From Trichomonas vaginalis G3 (Eukaryota > Parabasalia > Trichomonadida > Trichomonadidae): a DNA stretch of 64,000 bases. The stretch covers positions 9,238,001 to 9,302,000 of the forward strand of contig NC_067205.1 of the NCBI RefSeq assembly GCF_026262505.1, given 5' to 3'. Below the pieces are notes generated by a model. The model made no database searches. It saw nothing but the letters and a program-made list of their open reading frames with translations, and had not been told where the DNA came from. This document shows positions 38,388 to 49,415 of this stretch, piece after piece. Made by a program: the position numbers and the translations under genes. The stretch's first letter is position 1; every line of letters begins with the position of its first letter.

Positions 38388-41300
38388 TTATTTGAGGAAA
38401 TCAGAATAACTAAATGAAATAGGACAAACAATTTCAGGGTATCCAACAGGAGAATTTGCAGATTGTGCAATAATATTTCTCAACAAGAACGAATCGAACT
38501 GAATACTTGGTCTTTCTCTGTCAGTTGATTCCATAAATACTGTTTCATTGATTTCGCTGGCCCAGATACCTCTAACAAGCTCACCATTTATCTCAATGAC
38601 CTTGAACTTCTGTTGTCTTCTCGTAAACATCATGTATTTCACAGAAACTTCGTCTTGATCTTGGTATTGACGCATTGTCTCCAATTCTGGCTCTTTATTC
38701 TGGATCAATGGTGCCCATCTTGGATCGGATTCAGGTAAAACATGTCTTTGTGTAACAGATTCTTTGATCATATCTAATAATTCGTCAAATTCGTCAGGAA
38801 GAGTTCCAGCAGCATGATGGACAGCAATAGATACTGCAGACCTAAACGATGCAACTATTTTTTCATTAACTCTTGCTGGAATCCATAGATAATTTTGTAA
38901 ATGCATTGTAGAGCTGGAAAAGAACTTGAAAAGCTTCCATTCGAAATCTCCTTGGTATTTGTTCATCTCGTTTACCAAGATTTGAGAAACAGCAAGAATT
39001 TCGCGTTTGACCGCTGTTTTTCCTGTTTTTTCTATGAAATCTATGGCAGCTTTTTCATAATCGCTCGGTAGCGTTATTTGTAAATCTTCCGGTACAGAAA
39101 TATCGTCACTTTCTTCTAATGATACGGCCAAACAACGAACGAGCTCCAAATGGACCAAATCCTGATGAGATCTATCAGGGAAACATAGCGATACCCTGTT
39201 AGATGAGACCGTGTAGCTTTCCAACATGTAATCATCTCTTAATGTTCGCCAACAACAGCTTGCAACGAACGCGCGCTGGCGGAGAGGCAGTGCTTCAGGT
39301 AAATTGAGGATTTTGAGGAGTTTTGAGATCGGCAGCCATAGTAAACTTGTAAATCTAGTTAATAAAGTTGAAGCCATGAAAGTTCTCATTTCATCTACAG
39401 CATCTAGATCAGCTCTTACTATTTGCAATTCATTCCTATGGCATAATGTTTGATCTCTTGCTTCTAGACCTCGTAATTGAAAGACCACATATCCGACTCC
39501 TGCAGAAACAACATGTACGATAGCGTTGAAGTGGTCATCGCATATGAGGAAGAACATATTCTCTGAAATATGTGGGAAAATTCCTTTCTCTGCGTCAGTT
39601 GCGAACTTTTCGGCCAATGAGTCCGAAATATCTTTGTAAAACAAGGCATCGCCAGGCTGTGGCTCGTATTTCCACGGATCGTACCAGAAAACAGATGGTC
39701 GCGGGTAGCTAGGAAGGAAAAACGGATATCCTGCGATCGGCATCATCGGTGAATTCAAAATTGAAGAGATCAGAATGCCAAAAGCGGTGAACTGGATATT
39801 GGCGAGCATCGTGAATAGTACGAACACTTGTCTGCCCTTCGACATGGCGTGGAATGAAGAATATGTCAAAATGAACTGAAGTTTTCTATGAATTTCCGAG
39901 ATTTTCTTAAGGATAAGGAAATAAACCATGAACTGGAATAATGCATTATCGGTTATTTGGCCGGCCAATGAAATAATTATGTAACTTAACGCGAAAACAA
40001 CTGGAGAACGGTATATATTGCATGAAACACCGATGACCATTGTTATTCTGATCGATGACTCGGCCCATGATACTAATCCGAACGATTTCAGCTCTGATAT
40101 TGAAATAATTGTGCCAATACAGAGCGGAGAAAGGATTATCTGTTCTATTAATGTCATAATCCTCATGTACGTGGTATAATGCTCATTGGTATCGAAAAAT
40201 GGTGATGAAAACTTGCCATATGGATTCCGAAATGTCAAATTTGGCAAAATTGAATGGGTTATCATTACTGTTATGGAGTAAATTGCGCAGACTGTGAATA
40301 GAAATACTTGGTTGCCCTTGGAAACCATCAAAATGATGAAAACAAGGAATCCTGCCCATAATCCTTTTACAATTGCTATCCACGCTGTTCTGAATGGGCC
40401 ACGACCATCGCCAACATAATAATCACGACTTTCTAGGCCAAGCAACTTAGAAATAAATGGTAATTGGCTGCTACTTGAAAAATATATTCCAACAACAACG
40501 GAAATCGACTCCAATAAGTATCCTGCCCAGTTATACTTCGACAGATAGCTATGGGAAATCGATAGAATAAAGGTAATGATCGTATCGAATAAAAATCCCA
40601 GATTTGCGCTATAAAATGTAACATAACCGCTTTTTCCGAAGAAAACGGAGTGTAAAGTCTCGAATACATCGAACCAGGAGTCTTTTAGACTGCCAATCAT
40701 CCCCAACATGTTGAAAATTGGGAATAAAGTTACGATATAATTAAAAACTTTGGAACAGAACTCGATAATGCCATTCATAGATATTGTAGTGTTGAACAAA
40801 TCGAGTGATGCTGACGCTAGCCACTCAACTCTTTGTAAATACGTAACTAATGAAAATATAAGTTGAAAAGCGATTAAATGGAATGCTCTTGAGTAAGGAG
40901 TGAATGGATCTTGTACTGTAGTCGAAGAACTGTCTGGATTTGGTGCAAGTAATAGAGAATATTGAGCTGATGCTGTAGAAAAGACGAAAATAGCTTTGCT
41001 TGCCGAATTTATGAAGTTTGAGTTAAGTAAACAAAGAATTCCACACACAGCTGCGAAAAGAGGAGACACTACGACATCAATTAACTTAAATGGACGATCA
41101 AACCAACTTTCGAGGTCTTTTCGTGTCCAGGTGACTTTGAACTTGCATCCAAATATGTGTATTTCTGTTGGAACTGCTGTAATTCCTGTATCTCTGTTGA
41201 TTGTCATTGAATATCCAGAAAGTTGACCGCTTTGATACAATTCGTAGAAATGGAATAGCTCGCTTGGGTTATATCCTTCTCTTATTGCTTCTGAAACAAT

Positions 41301-41705
41301 CGTATTTATATCTATTACGTTAAAATCTGTTAAATGATCTCGAATTCTCCATATGGATTTTGATATTCCGAATGGAGGTTCTTCATCTTGTTCTGTATTA
41401 GGAACTGGATGCGGCACAAAATCAGCCACTTGCTGCCCTTGATTGTCAAAATCTTGATGAATTTGGTAATTTATTAGTTTAATGATGAACCAAATTATCA
41501 TAGTTAAAATGGGATGGAGTAAAGATAATGGATTATTGCCTGAAACATTGACTATGATTAAAGGAATAAAAAAAGCCCAAGCAAATATTAAAGTGTGTAT
41601 CCAAAATATCAATAAAGGTTGATCATTGTAGTAAGTATATCCTCCTGTTATTGTTGGTACGATCTTCCCGATGATAAATTCCCTAAAAAACGAAGAGAAA
41701 GTCAT
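38388..41705 (-). CDS. Pecanex-like multi-pass membrane protein
   Basis: A whole 1105-residue protein. The N terminus has the pecanex signature GGYTYYNDQPLLIFWIHTL and many hydrophobic helices up to about residue 650 (for example FAWAFFIPLIIVNVSG, SISVVVGIYFSSSSQLPFIS, LWAGFLVFIILMVS, FVLFTMLANIQFTAFGILIS). The C-terminal cytosolic domain (residues about 870-1105) matches the pecanex C domain: a conserved WIPARVNEKIVASFRSAVSI stretch and IAVHHAAGTLPDEFDELLD, ending YPEIVCPISFSYSDF. Animal pecanex acts in the secretory pathway and Notch signalling; here only ER/Golgi membrane location can be inferred. Confidence 0.85.
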   Translation of the reverse strand: MTFSSFFREFIIGKIVPTITGGYTYYNDQPLLIFWIHTLIFAWAFFIPLIIVNVSGNNPLSLLHPILTMIIWFIIKLINYQIHQDFDNQGQQVADFVPHPVPNTEQDEEPPFGISKSIWRIRDHLTDFNVIDINTIVSEAIREGYNPSELFHFYELYQSGQLSGYSMTINRDTGITAVPTEIHIFGCKFKVTWTRKDLESWFDRPFKLIDVVVSPLFAAVCGILCLLNSNFINSASKAIFVFSTASAQYSLLLAPNPDSSSTTVQDPFTPYSRAFHLIAFQLIFSLVTYLQRVEWLASASLDLFNTTISMNGIIEFCSKVFNYIVTLFPIFNMLGMIGSLKDSWFDVFETLHSVFFGKSGYVTFYSANLGFLFDTIITFILSISHSYLSKYNWAGYLLESISVVVGIYFSSSSQLPFISKLLGLESRDYYVGDGRGPFRTAWIAIVKGLWAGFLVFIILMVSKGNQVFLFTVCAIYSITVMITHSILPNLTFRNPYGKFSSPFFDTNEHYTTYMRIMTLIEQIILSPLCIGTIISISELKSFGLVSWAESSIRITMVIGVSCNIYRSPVVFALSYIIISLAGQITDNALFQFMVYFLILKKISEIHRKLQFILTYSSFHAMSKGRQVFVLFTMLANIQFTAFGILISSILNSPMMPIAGYPFFLPSYPRPSVFWYDPWKYEPQPGDALFYKDISDSLAEKFATDAEKGIFPHISENMFFLICDDHFNAIVHVVSAGVGYVVFQLRGLEARDQTLCHRNELQIVRADLDAVDEMRTFMASTLLTRFTSLLWLPISKLLKILNLPEALPLRQRAFVASCCWRTLRDDYMLESYTVSSNRVSLCFPDRSHQDLVHLELVRCLAVSLEESDDISVPEDLQITLPSDYEKAAIDFIEKTGKTAVKREILAVSQILVNEMNKYQGDFEWKLFKFFSSSTMHLQNYLWIPARVNEKIVASFRSAVSIAVHHAAGTLPDEFDELLDMIKESVTQRHVLPESDPRWAPLIQNKEPELETMRQYQDQDEVSVKYMMFTRRQQKFKVIEINGELVRGIWASEINETVFMESTDRERPSIQFDSFLLRNIIAQSANSPVGYPEIVCPISFSYSDFLK

Positions 41706-42153
41706 CAGAGAAGACCCCGCCTTGAAATTTTTTTTCAGAGGAGTAGGTTTTTGATCGTGATTTGATTAGAAATGTTTGGATATTACTGCCTTGGTTGCCC
41801 TTAGCATATATTTCTTTCTCTGGTTTCCGAAGATTAAATTGGTTGGAAGCTCATTGAAGTTTATCAGATCATTGGAAACTTCATACTGAAATAGAAAGCT
41901 ATACTTAACAACTCAAGCTTGAAAATATGGTGTGTGTGGTTCCAAGTCATGAATGCAATATTTCTTTTCTAAATGAAAAATTGTAAGTCTATTTTAATGC
42001 TATATCACACTTCCAAGTCATAATATATGCAAGTACAGTATATTTTAATAGATTTGGTATATATAAATATAATATATTTTGATGTAAAATGTATTTATTA
42101 AATTTAATAATATAGAATATTCTTTATTAGCTAATATTGAATATAAGATAGTT
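41706..42153. other. Spacer between pecanex-like and MATE genes
   Basis: AT-rich with no gene seen. Confidence 0.45.
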
Positions 42154-43578
42154 TTAGTTATCTTCAGATAGAAGATTAGCTGATATTTGATTCTGTTCAT
42201 CAGCTTGTGACTTAGTTTTCTTTAATGCATAGAGGAAACAAGTCAAATTTGTAATCAAATAGAAGGAATCCTGGAAAACATAGCAGAATAAGACCGTTCT
42301 TGGTGAATTTTTGTTAATTGCAAACAAAACTGCACCACTTATTAGCAAACCAAGATTCTTTGTCATTTGTCCAAGCGCGCAAAGTAATTCGTGATGCATT
42401 ATAACCAAGAGACCAGATGTGATATCTGAAATTGGCTCAAATATTGTTGTGTAGAACTGAATGGGAGAAATTTTTGGAACCTATTCAAGCATTTCAGGAT
42501 CATCTAGCCAAATCTTCAATACTATCTTAGGAGTAAATACCATTATAGGCCATATAGTAGCAACAATAAGTCCTGGTAAAATAAATGCATTTGCAACAAG
42601 TTTTGTGAATCTCTTTAAATCATTTCTTGTGAAAGCATAATTGGCACATGGACCAAGACCAGAAATAGCATCATTTGAACATGTAAGCAAAATTGTATAT
42701 GCTTTTGCAGTTGTTGCATAAACTGTTGGGAAAATTTTATCTTTTCCAATATTCTTTGAAGCTTTGGTCACAAAACCAACTACAATGAGAGGGCAAGTCA
42801 ATGTGAATAAGACCATTACAACAGTTGGAATTGTCAGCCAATGAGCATCATAAAATTCTGGACTTGGTTTGGCAAAAAATGATGACCAAACTGGCTTGAC
42901 AGCAAATACATTAAAAATGAATAGGAAGAATACTATAAGACAAATTGTTGATGGACCAGAGACCAAAGCAACACCCATCCATCCGATTGAAGCATGAAAT
43001 CCCCAAATGAAAAGTGCATCCAATCCAAGAGAAAGAAGTAAAGCCAAAACTTGTATCACTGATGATAAAATTGAAAATCCCATTGACATAAGAATGCTAT
43101 TCAGGAAGTTAAATAAATAAACAAAGAATGGATAAATGAAAATTGGAGTTAAATATCTGACACCTACCGTTTTAAGTTTTTCTGGCATTCCAATCTTTGT
43201 GAGGATCATTGGACAAGCAGGAAGCAATAATAATGGAAGAATAATGCCAATGAATAAACCTACTCGAATAAACTCTACAAATAATTTTCCTGCTTTTTCA
43301 TATTCATGTTTTGCAATTAATTGCCCTGTTTTTACTGAGGCACCACCACTTGCAAAGGTGGACAAAAGGGATACAAGGGATTTTAGACCACCAGCAATAC
43401 TAACTACCGTTACTCCATCCTTTCCAAAACCCTTTTTTATAATATAAAGATCAATTGAGTCTTGAACGCCGCTAAAGATTGCAAAAAGAAGTGGACTAAT
43501 GCATAGTTTCATAATGGTTACAAATGGTGATGACCCACCTAGTCTGATATCTTCAGCTGTTTGTGTTTCACTCTTCAT
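42154..43578 (-). pseudogene. MATE transporter gene copy 1, interrupted by one TAG
   Basis: The frame from MKSETQTAEDIRLGGSSPFV to the stop at 42154 is 474 codons, the same length as the intact copy at 45951-47375. The only disruption is a TAG at 42481-42483, where the intact copy has Trp (MLEWIPKISPI versus MLE-stop-VPKISPI); one G-to-A change explains it. The 12-helix pattern, the LGGSSPFVTIMKLC start and the second-half repeat IGKDKIFPTVYATTAKAYTI are conserved. MATE proteins export drugs or metabolites by Na+ or H+ antiport. The promoter still has TCATTAATG at the start. It is a recently lost gene or, less likely, a readthrough gene. Confidence 0.8.
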
Positions 43579-44050
43579 TAATGATTAATTTTATCATTTG
43601 AATAATTCTTCACAAAAAAATGGATTAGAAAAATGAAAATACCGATCTTCGAAATTAGTTGAAATATGAAATCTATTGCATTATATGGATATAAATAATT
43701 AAAAAAATATTTCGGTAATTTTTTCTCTGAATTTTGTCAAATTGATTATGACGCAAAATCACATAATTCCATTTTTTCGGTGCTGGTGGAATCATGATTT
43801 TCAAAAGACAAATATTTAATAAGACAAATTATCATACAAAAAGACAAGAGATATGATGATATCTGAGATTTGTCAAAATATGGAATTATTACCGGAATCG
43901 AATAATAATTAAAAATCAATTCCGGTTATATGGCTAAATATTTGAGAAAAAAGAAGTAGCCTCAATTTAAACCCTTTTTCAATTGTATTGTTATGGCTTT
44001 TAAACGCTTGAAACATATTATTCGATTTCCATTATTAGGATAAAATAAAA
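43579..44050. other. Spacer between MATE copies 1 and 2
   Basis: AT-rich spacer. The initiator TCATTAA overlaps the ATG of copy 1 at 43578-43584. There is no other feature. Confidence 0.5.
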
Positions 44051-44123
44051 TTAGAAGTTTAAATAGCAATTAAAAGAATATGGCGCCATCTCATATTCAT
44101 AAAAAGAAATTTTTATGAGTATA

Positions 44124-45439
44124 TTAATAAGCAAATTTTCTTCGGAAAGAAGAAAATGCAGATATTTGTTTCTGCTCTTCAGCATTGGATATTGACTTTC
44201 TAAATGCATAAATGAAACAAAACAAGTTCGCAATTAGTGCTGAAGAATCTTGGAAAGCATAGCAGAATAAAATTGTCCATTTATTAGCACACCGAGATTT
44301 TGTGCCATCAATCCAAATGTGCAAAGAATACCATGATTCATGACAACTAAAAGAGATGATGGAATTCCTGAAAGAGGAGCAAAAATGGTTGAATAGAACA
44401 TCATAGGAAATATTTTTGAAACCCAAGCAAGCATTTCTGGATCATCAAGTCAAATCTTTGGAATTATTTTATGTTTAAAAACCATTAAACATAAACCACG
44501 ATTCCAGGAAGAATAAATGTGTGTGTAATGAGTTTTCTGAATCTTGATAGATCATTCTTCGTATATGCACATGTTGTACATGGAGTAAGACCAGAAATTG
44601 ATCCACTGGTACATGAAATTAGCATTGTATATTGCTTTTGCTGTTATAGAGTAAACAGTTGGGATGATTTCATCAAGTCCTGCTTTCTTTGATGCTTGTG
44701 TTACAAATCCAACAACAAGTAGTTGGCATATTAATCTGAATAAAACCATAACCATTGATGGAATTGTCAGCATTAGAGCTTCCTTAAACTATTGGCTTGG
44801 TATTTGAAAGATTGCCGACTAAACTGGCTTAACAGCAAATTTGTTAAAAATATATAATATGAATGTGACATTGCAGGCAGTAGAAGGGCCTGCAGCAAAA
44901 GCAACACTCATCCACACTATTTGAACATGAAATCCCCAAATAAAAAGAGCATCAAAGCTCAGAGAAAGAAGATGTGCTAAAACTTGAATAATTGATGATA
45001 TAAGTACAAATCCCATTGACATTAAGATACTATTCAGGAATCCAAATAAATAAACAAAGAATGTATATATGAAAATTGAAGTTAAATATGCAGAACCTTG
45101 TGATTTAAGATTCTCTGGCATTCCAATCTTTGTGAGAATCATTGGAGCAGTTAGAATTAACAGCAATGGAAGAAGAATGACAATGAATAAGCCATCACGA
45201 ATAAATTCTACAAATAATTTTCCTGCTTTTTCATATTCGTGTTTTGTGATTAATTGGCCTGTATTGATTGATGTACCACCACTTGCAAATGTGGATAATG
45301 GTGTGACAAGAGATCTTAAACCTGAACTCCACAAAATAGTTGCAATAATAATGGACTGAGACATAGTTTTATTATTGTAACAAACGGCGATGATCCATCT
45401 GGCCTTGTATCTTCGGCTGTTTGTTATTCCCCCATTCAT
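44124..45439 (-). pseudogene. MATE transporter gene copy 2, decayed
   Basis: It aligns along its whole length with the intact copy but is in several pieces. The N-terminal stretch (MNGGITNSRRYKARWII) has lost the normal LGGSSP frame. The first half is largely open from about 45350 to 44819 (ASGGTSINTGQLITKHEYEKAG). The second half is broken by several stops and frameshifts, and the tail (EEQKQIS) ends near 44124. The promoter-start sequence TCATTAATGAA is still the same as in the other copies. It is an older pseudogene than copy 1. Confidence 0.88.
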
Positions 45440-45950
45440 TAATGAAAACGCATCCTATTTGAATACTTCTCAAAAAAATTGAGTCAACCAGCGTCAAAAG
45501 TCAGATCTAGTGAAAAATTATTATTGTTGAATCAAACATCAGACGCTGATAGCAAATAGCTTTAGTTAAACACTATTTTGTAAAGTGGTCAAAATGTCAC
45601 GTAATGGATAGATTCTGAGATGGTGAATTCATGTATTTGCACGATACAATCATGCAGGAGAAATTTATATATCTAAACATAAATTATATCTTGAATAAAT
45701 AGGAAATCGAAATTTAATTAAAAATACGATCTAGATTTGAGGAACATAAATAGATAAAATGGTCTTATTTCCAGGATTATATGATAATGGCTAGAAGGAA
45801 ATATTTGCAAATTATGTATAGATATTTAATGAAAAAGTAAACAAAAAATTCTATGAGTCTTCATAATAAAAAATCGTCAAAATTTTTCAAATCATTTTTT
45901 TCATATGCATCTAATATAATATTTTTAATAGGATAGGAGATAATATAACT
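45440..45950. other. Spacer between MATE copies 2 and 3
   Basis: AT-rich; nothing beyond the initiator of copy 2 at its left edge. Confidence 0.45.
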
Positions 45951-47375
45951 CTAATTACCTTCAGAAAGAAGATTAGCAGATATCTGCTTCTGTTCCTCAG
46001 CTTTAGCTCTTGATTTCTTGAAAGCAATGATGAAACAGATAACATTGCAAATCAAGAAAAATGAATCCTGGAAAGCGTAGCAGAACAAAACAGTTCTTGG
46101 TGAGTTCTTCTTTATTGCAAACAATACTGCGCCACTGATGAGTAAAGCCAAGTTCTTTACCATCATTCCAAGAGCACAAAGGATTTGATGGCCCATAACA
46201 ACCAAAAGCATTGAAGTAATGCCATTAATTGGATCAAATATTGTTGTATAGAACATTATAGGAGAAATCTTTGGAATCCATTCAAGCATTGTTGGATCAT
46301 CAACCCAAATCTTCAGAATAACCTTAGGTCCAAATACCATCAAAGGCCACATGATGCCAACGATAAGGCCTGGAAGAATGAATGCGTTTGCAATAAGCTT
46401 TGTGAATCTGGAAAGATCATTCTTTGTAAATGCCCAAGTTGCGCATGGAACAAGACCTGAAATAGCTCCACTTGAGCATGAAAGCATAATGGTATATGCC
46501 TTTGTTGTAGTAGAATGCACTGTTGGAATGATTTTCTCTAATCCGATATTCTTTGAAGCTTTTGTAACGAATCCAACAACAATGAGCGGACAAACTAATG
46601 TGAATAAGATCATAACAACTGTTGGGATTGCTAACTTTAATGCAACCCAAAATTCTGGACTTGGTTTCGAGACAAATGCGGACCAAATTGGTTTGACTGC
46701 AAATCTGTTAAAAACAAATAAGAAGAACATTATTAAACAAACTGTAGTAGGACCAGCAACAAAACAAACGCCCATCCAAGCGATTGAAGCGTGAAATCCC
46801 CAAATGAAAAGTGCATCAAAACCAAGAGCAAGGAGTAATGCTAAAACTTGGATAACTGATGAAAGAATAGCAAATCCCATTGACATTAATATACCGTTAA
46901 TGAAGCTAAATAAGTAGGCGAAAAATGGATACAGATAAATTGGGAATAAATACTTTGAAGCATCATCTTTGAGATCTGGTGTAATGCCGAGCTGTGTAAT
47001 GATCATTGGTCCTGAAGGAATTAAAAGAATTGGTAATATTATACCAAGAATTAAGCCAACACGAACAAATTCAACAAATAGCTTTCCAGCCTTTTCAAAT
47101 TCGTGCTTTGCAATTAATTCACCAGTTTTAATCGTGGCCGCACTACTGGCAAAGGTAGAAACAAGTGTTACAAGAGTTCTTAAACCTGATGCAATACTAA
47201 CTATAGTAACTCCTCTACTGCCAAAGCCTCTTTTCATGATGTAAAGATCTAATGAATCTTGAACACCATTAAAAAGTTGATATAATAAAGGTCCAAGGCA
47301 TAATTTCATTATTGTAACAAAGGGTGAAGATCCACCGAGTCTGACATCCTCGGCTGTCTGAGTTTCACTATTCAT
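45951..47375 (-). CDS. MATE family multidrug/metabolite antiporter, intact copy 3
   Basis: A whole 474-residue protein with 12 predicted helices in two homologous halves. It opens MNSETQTAEDVRLGGSSPFV and has the first-half motif GPLLYQLFNGVQDSLDLYIM, and the second-half equivalent FTLVCPLIVVGFVTKASKNI. The cytosolic tail is KKSRAKAEEQKQISANLLSE. The family exports cationic drugs or metabolites using Na+ or H+ gradients. It is the only intact member of the three-gene tandem array and therefore probably carries the function for the locus. The initiator TCATTAA overlaps the ATG. Confidence 0.9.
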   Translation of the reverse strand: MNSETQTAEDVRLGGSSPFVTIMKLCLGPLLYQLFNGVQDSLDLYIMKRGFGSRGVTIVSIASGLRTLVTLVSTFASSAATIKTGELIAKHEFEKAGKLFVEFVRVGLILGIILPILLIPSGPMIITQLGITPDLKDDASKYLFPIYLYPFFAYLFSFINGILMSMGFAILSSVIQVLALLLALGFDALFIWGFHASIAWMGVCFVAGPTTVCLIMFFLFVFNRFAVKPIWSAFVSKPSPEFWVALKLAIPTVVMILFTLVCPLIVVGFVTKASKNIGLEKIIPTVHSTTTKAYTIMLSCSSGAISGLVPCATWAFTKNDLSRFTKLIANAFILPGLIVGIMWPLMVFGPKVILKIWVDDPTMLEWIPKISPIMFYTTIFDPINGITSMLLVVMGHQILCALGMMVKNLALLISGAVLFAIKKNSPRTVLFCYAFQDSFFLICNVICFIIAFKKSRAKAEEQKQISANLLSEGN

Positions 47376-47381
47376 TAATGA
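47375..47381 (-). promoter_or_regulatory. Initiator TCATTAA overlapping the MATE start codon
   Basis: TCATTAATG gives a predicted leader of only four bases. The identical sequence stands before copy 1 (43578-43584) and copy 2 (45439-45445), so the array kept a common promoter. Confidence 0.65.
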
Positions 47382-47818
47382 AAGGTCTTTCGATTTGAAT
47401 TTATTCTCAGAAAAAATTGGATTATTATTCTCAAATTTCCGATCATAAAAAGTTCAAAAATTTAGGCTAAAATTATTGTGCACACACATCGTTAGGACTT
47501 TCCTTAATCGGTGAATTTTTTTTGGATCACGCTCAAATTTTATTTTTGTGATCGGAATTTTTTTTTGTGATGGGAAATTCGATAATTAACTATTTTCTTT
47601 GGGGATGAATACGTGATCTCACGTAATTCGTCCAAGGCAGGGTGTTTAACTATTCAGAGCTAAAAAGGAAAAATAAGAAGTCTATTGCCAATGATTAACT
47701 TCAATTTTGCCATAATTCAATCTAATTTATTGATATGATATATCATTTATAATAAAAATTATAGAAATATTAATAAAAAAAATTATTTAAAAAAACAAAA
47801 CACATTTATAACTCTATA
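47382..47818. other. Spacer upstream of the MATE array
   Basis: AT-rich promoter side of the intact MATE gene and 3' flank of the EF-hand gene. No further feature. Confidence 0.45.
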
Positions 47819-49354
47819 TTAATCTAACTTCGATCTAATTGCATTAATAAATCCAGATCTTCCCAGTTTTTGCATCAAATTTTGAATATCGCTTTCGCTG
47901 ACTCTCATTCCAATTTCTTTGAATCCTCTGCACATTTCCTGTGCATTTCTTGCCCGTATGACCACGTCTTCCCATGAATCGTTACGAATTTGACTTGCAA
48001 TTCTTGAAATTGCGGCTTCTCCTTCAGTTACGTCCCTATTTCTTGATTCGGAGTATGAGGAACCATCAGAAAGCATCCTTACGAAGCTGGATAAGTTAAA
48101 CGGACCTCCATAAATTTTAATAATTTCTTGGAGGTCTCTTCTTTGAACTAAAATGTTTGTATCCCTTGCGATGCCATTGCGGATATCCTCTACGTCCAGG
48201 TATTCGCTCTTCCCACGCCATTTGGAAAAAGCCTGTTTCCCTCCTCTGAAAAATTTTGAAACTTGTTGGGAAATAATTTTGACTAATTCTTTGGGAGGAA
48301 GATTGTTGAGGCGCTCGCAGTTGGTACATTCGTCTGCATTGAACTCTGGCTGCTCGGAAGTCATGATTACCGGTTTTTCTCCGAAAATTGAGGGATCTAA
48401 TTTTCCTCTTCCGCCGGAAGAAGGACTTGACGGGGATTTCGGAGAGTACTGGCCAAATATGGATGGATCAAGTTTGTCACGGCCGCCAAATGAGGGACTG
48501 GAAGGAGATTTCGGAGAAAATTGGCCAAAAATTGAAGGATCGAGCCTCCGACCACTCGGGGACATGTTCGGTGAACTGTTAGCGGATGGAAAGTCCCTGT
48601 ATGGTGAATGTACGGAATTTGGTGAATAATCTTCTGATCTTCGTTCAGGGGAGTATTCAAACGAGTCATTTCGCTCGGAAGAATATTGTCTGTATGGTGA
48701 AGATGTTGGTGTTGGATCATATGTCGATCTTCGGCTTTTATTTGGTGATGAATTTTGATTTCTTTGTAAATCATCGTTAATTCTATGTGGGGATGGTGGT
48801 ATTTCTAACGGAGGAGCAGAAAATTTCGGAGTGGGAATGTCATTCTTTGAGTAACAAATATCTGAAATTAATTTGAAATATTTGATGTATCCAGTGCCTT
48901 CATCGTCATATCTATCTATCATATCTTGTATTTCGGACTTTGGAATTGAAAAATAATCTCCAATTTCGTTGAAAATTCTATAAGTGACTAAACCACTTGC
49001 ATTTTGATCTGATTCCAAGAATTTATTCAAAAACTCTCTTGCGTTTGATCGTAGTCTATCATTTAATGATAAATTAAGATTATTATTAGATTCAGAACCT
49101 TGATATTGTAAAAATCGAATGAAATCATTGTATGTCATAGTGTTTGAAGTTATTCCAACAGCTCTCCATAATATTGCAATATCTTGTTGAGATACTTCAA
49201 AACCTAATGCGTAAATTCTGCTTGAAAATTGTTCTATGGACAAATTGTCTTCAGTACTAAACATGTTCCATATATTCCAATCAGAAGTTCCTAGAGACTT
49301 GATACGTGACTGTATCTGCTGAAGGGTTTGACGTCGTCTAATTCCTTCAGTCAT
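47819..49354 (-). CDS. EF-hand protein with Ser/Pro repeat linker
   Basis: A whole 511-residue protein. Two N-terminal EF-hand pairs are seen at about residues 20-95 (degenerate loops: SIEQFSSRIYALGF, MTYNDFIRFL) and 100-172, where the loop DDEGTGYIKYFKL is close to canonical. A Ser/Pro/Arg-rich linker (180-335) holds three copies of KLDPSIFGQ(F/Y)SPKSPSSPS-GGR. The C-terminal part (350-511) is helical (LVKIISQQVSKFFRGGKQAF, FVRMLSDGSS) and may be another degenerate EF-hand array. Calcium-dependent scaffold or cytoskeletal roles are possible; nothing specific is shown. It resembles other trichomonad EF-hand proteins. Confidence 0.75.
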   Translation of the reverse strand: MTEGIRRRQTLQQIQSRIKSLGTSDWNIWNMFSTEDNLSIEQFSSRIYALGFEVSQQDIAILWRAVGITSNTMTYNDFIRFLQYQGSESNNNLNLSLNDRLRSNAREFLNKFLESDQNASGLVTYRIFNEIGDYFSIPKSEIQDMIDRYDDEGTGYIKYFKLISDICYSKNDIPTPKFSAPPLEIPPSPHRINDDLQRNQNSSPNKSRRSTYDPTPTSSPYRQYSSERNDSFEYSPERRSEDYSPNSVHSPYRDFPSANSSPNMSPSGRRLDPSIFGQFSPKSPSSPSFGGRDKLDPSIFGQYSPKSPSSPSSGGRGKLDPSIFGEKPVIMTSEQPEFNADECTNCERLNNLPPKELVKIISQQVSKFFRGGKQAFSKWRGKSEYLDVEDIRNGIARDTNILVQRRDLQEIIKIYGGPFNLSSFVRMLSDGSSYSESRNRDVTEGEAAISRIASQIRNDSWEDVVIRARNAQEMCRGFKEIGMRVSESDIQNLMQKLGRSGFINAIRSKLD

Positions 49355-49415
49355 CGTCTGTCAAAAATTTTCAAAATGTTAAGAAAAAAAAGTTATTTGA
49401 AAATTCAAAATTTTA

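Noticed and set aside
42481-42483. Reassignment of TAG as a sense codon
   Set aside because: The intact MATE gene and the BTB-like gene end at TAG, and long intact genes do not contain internal TAG.
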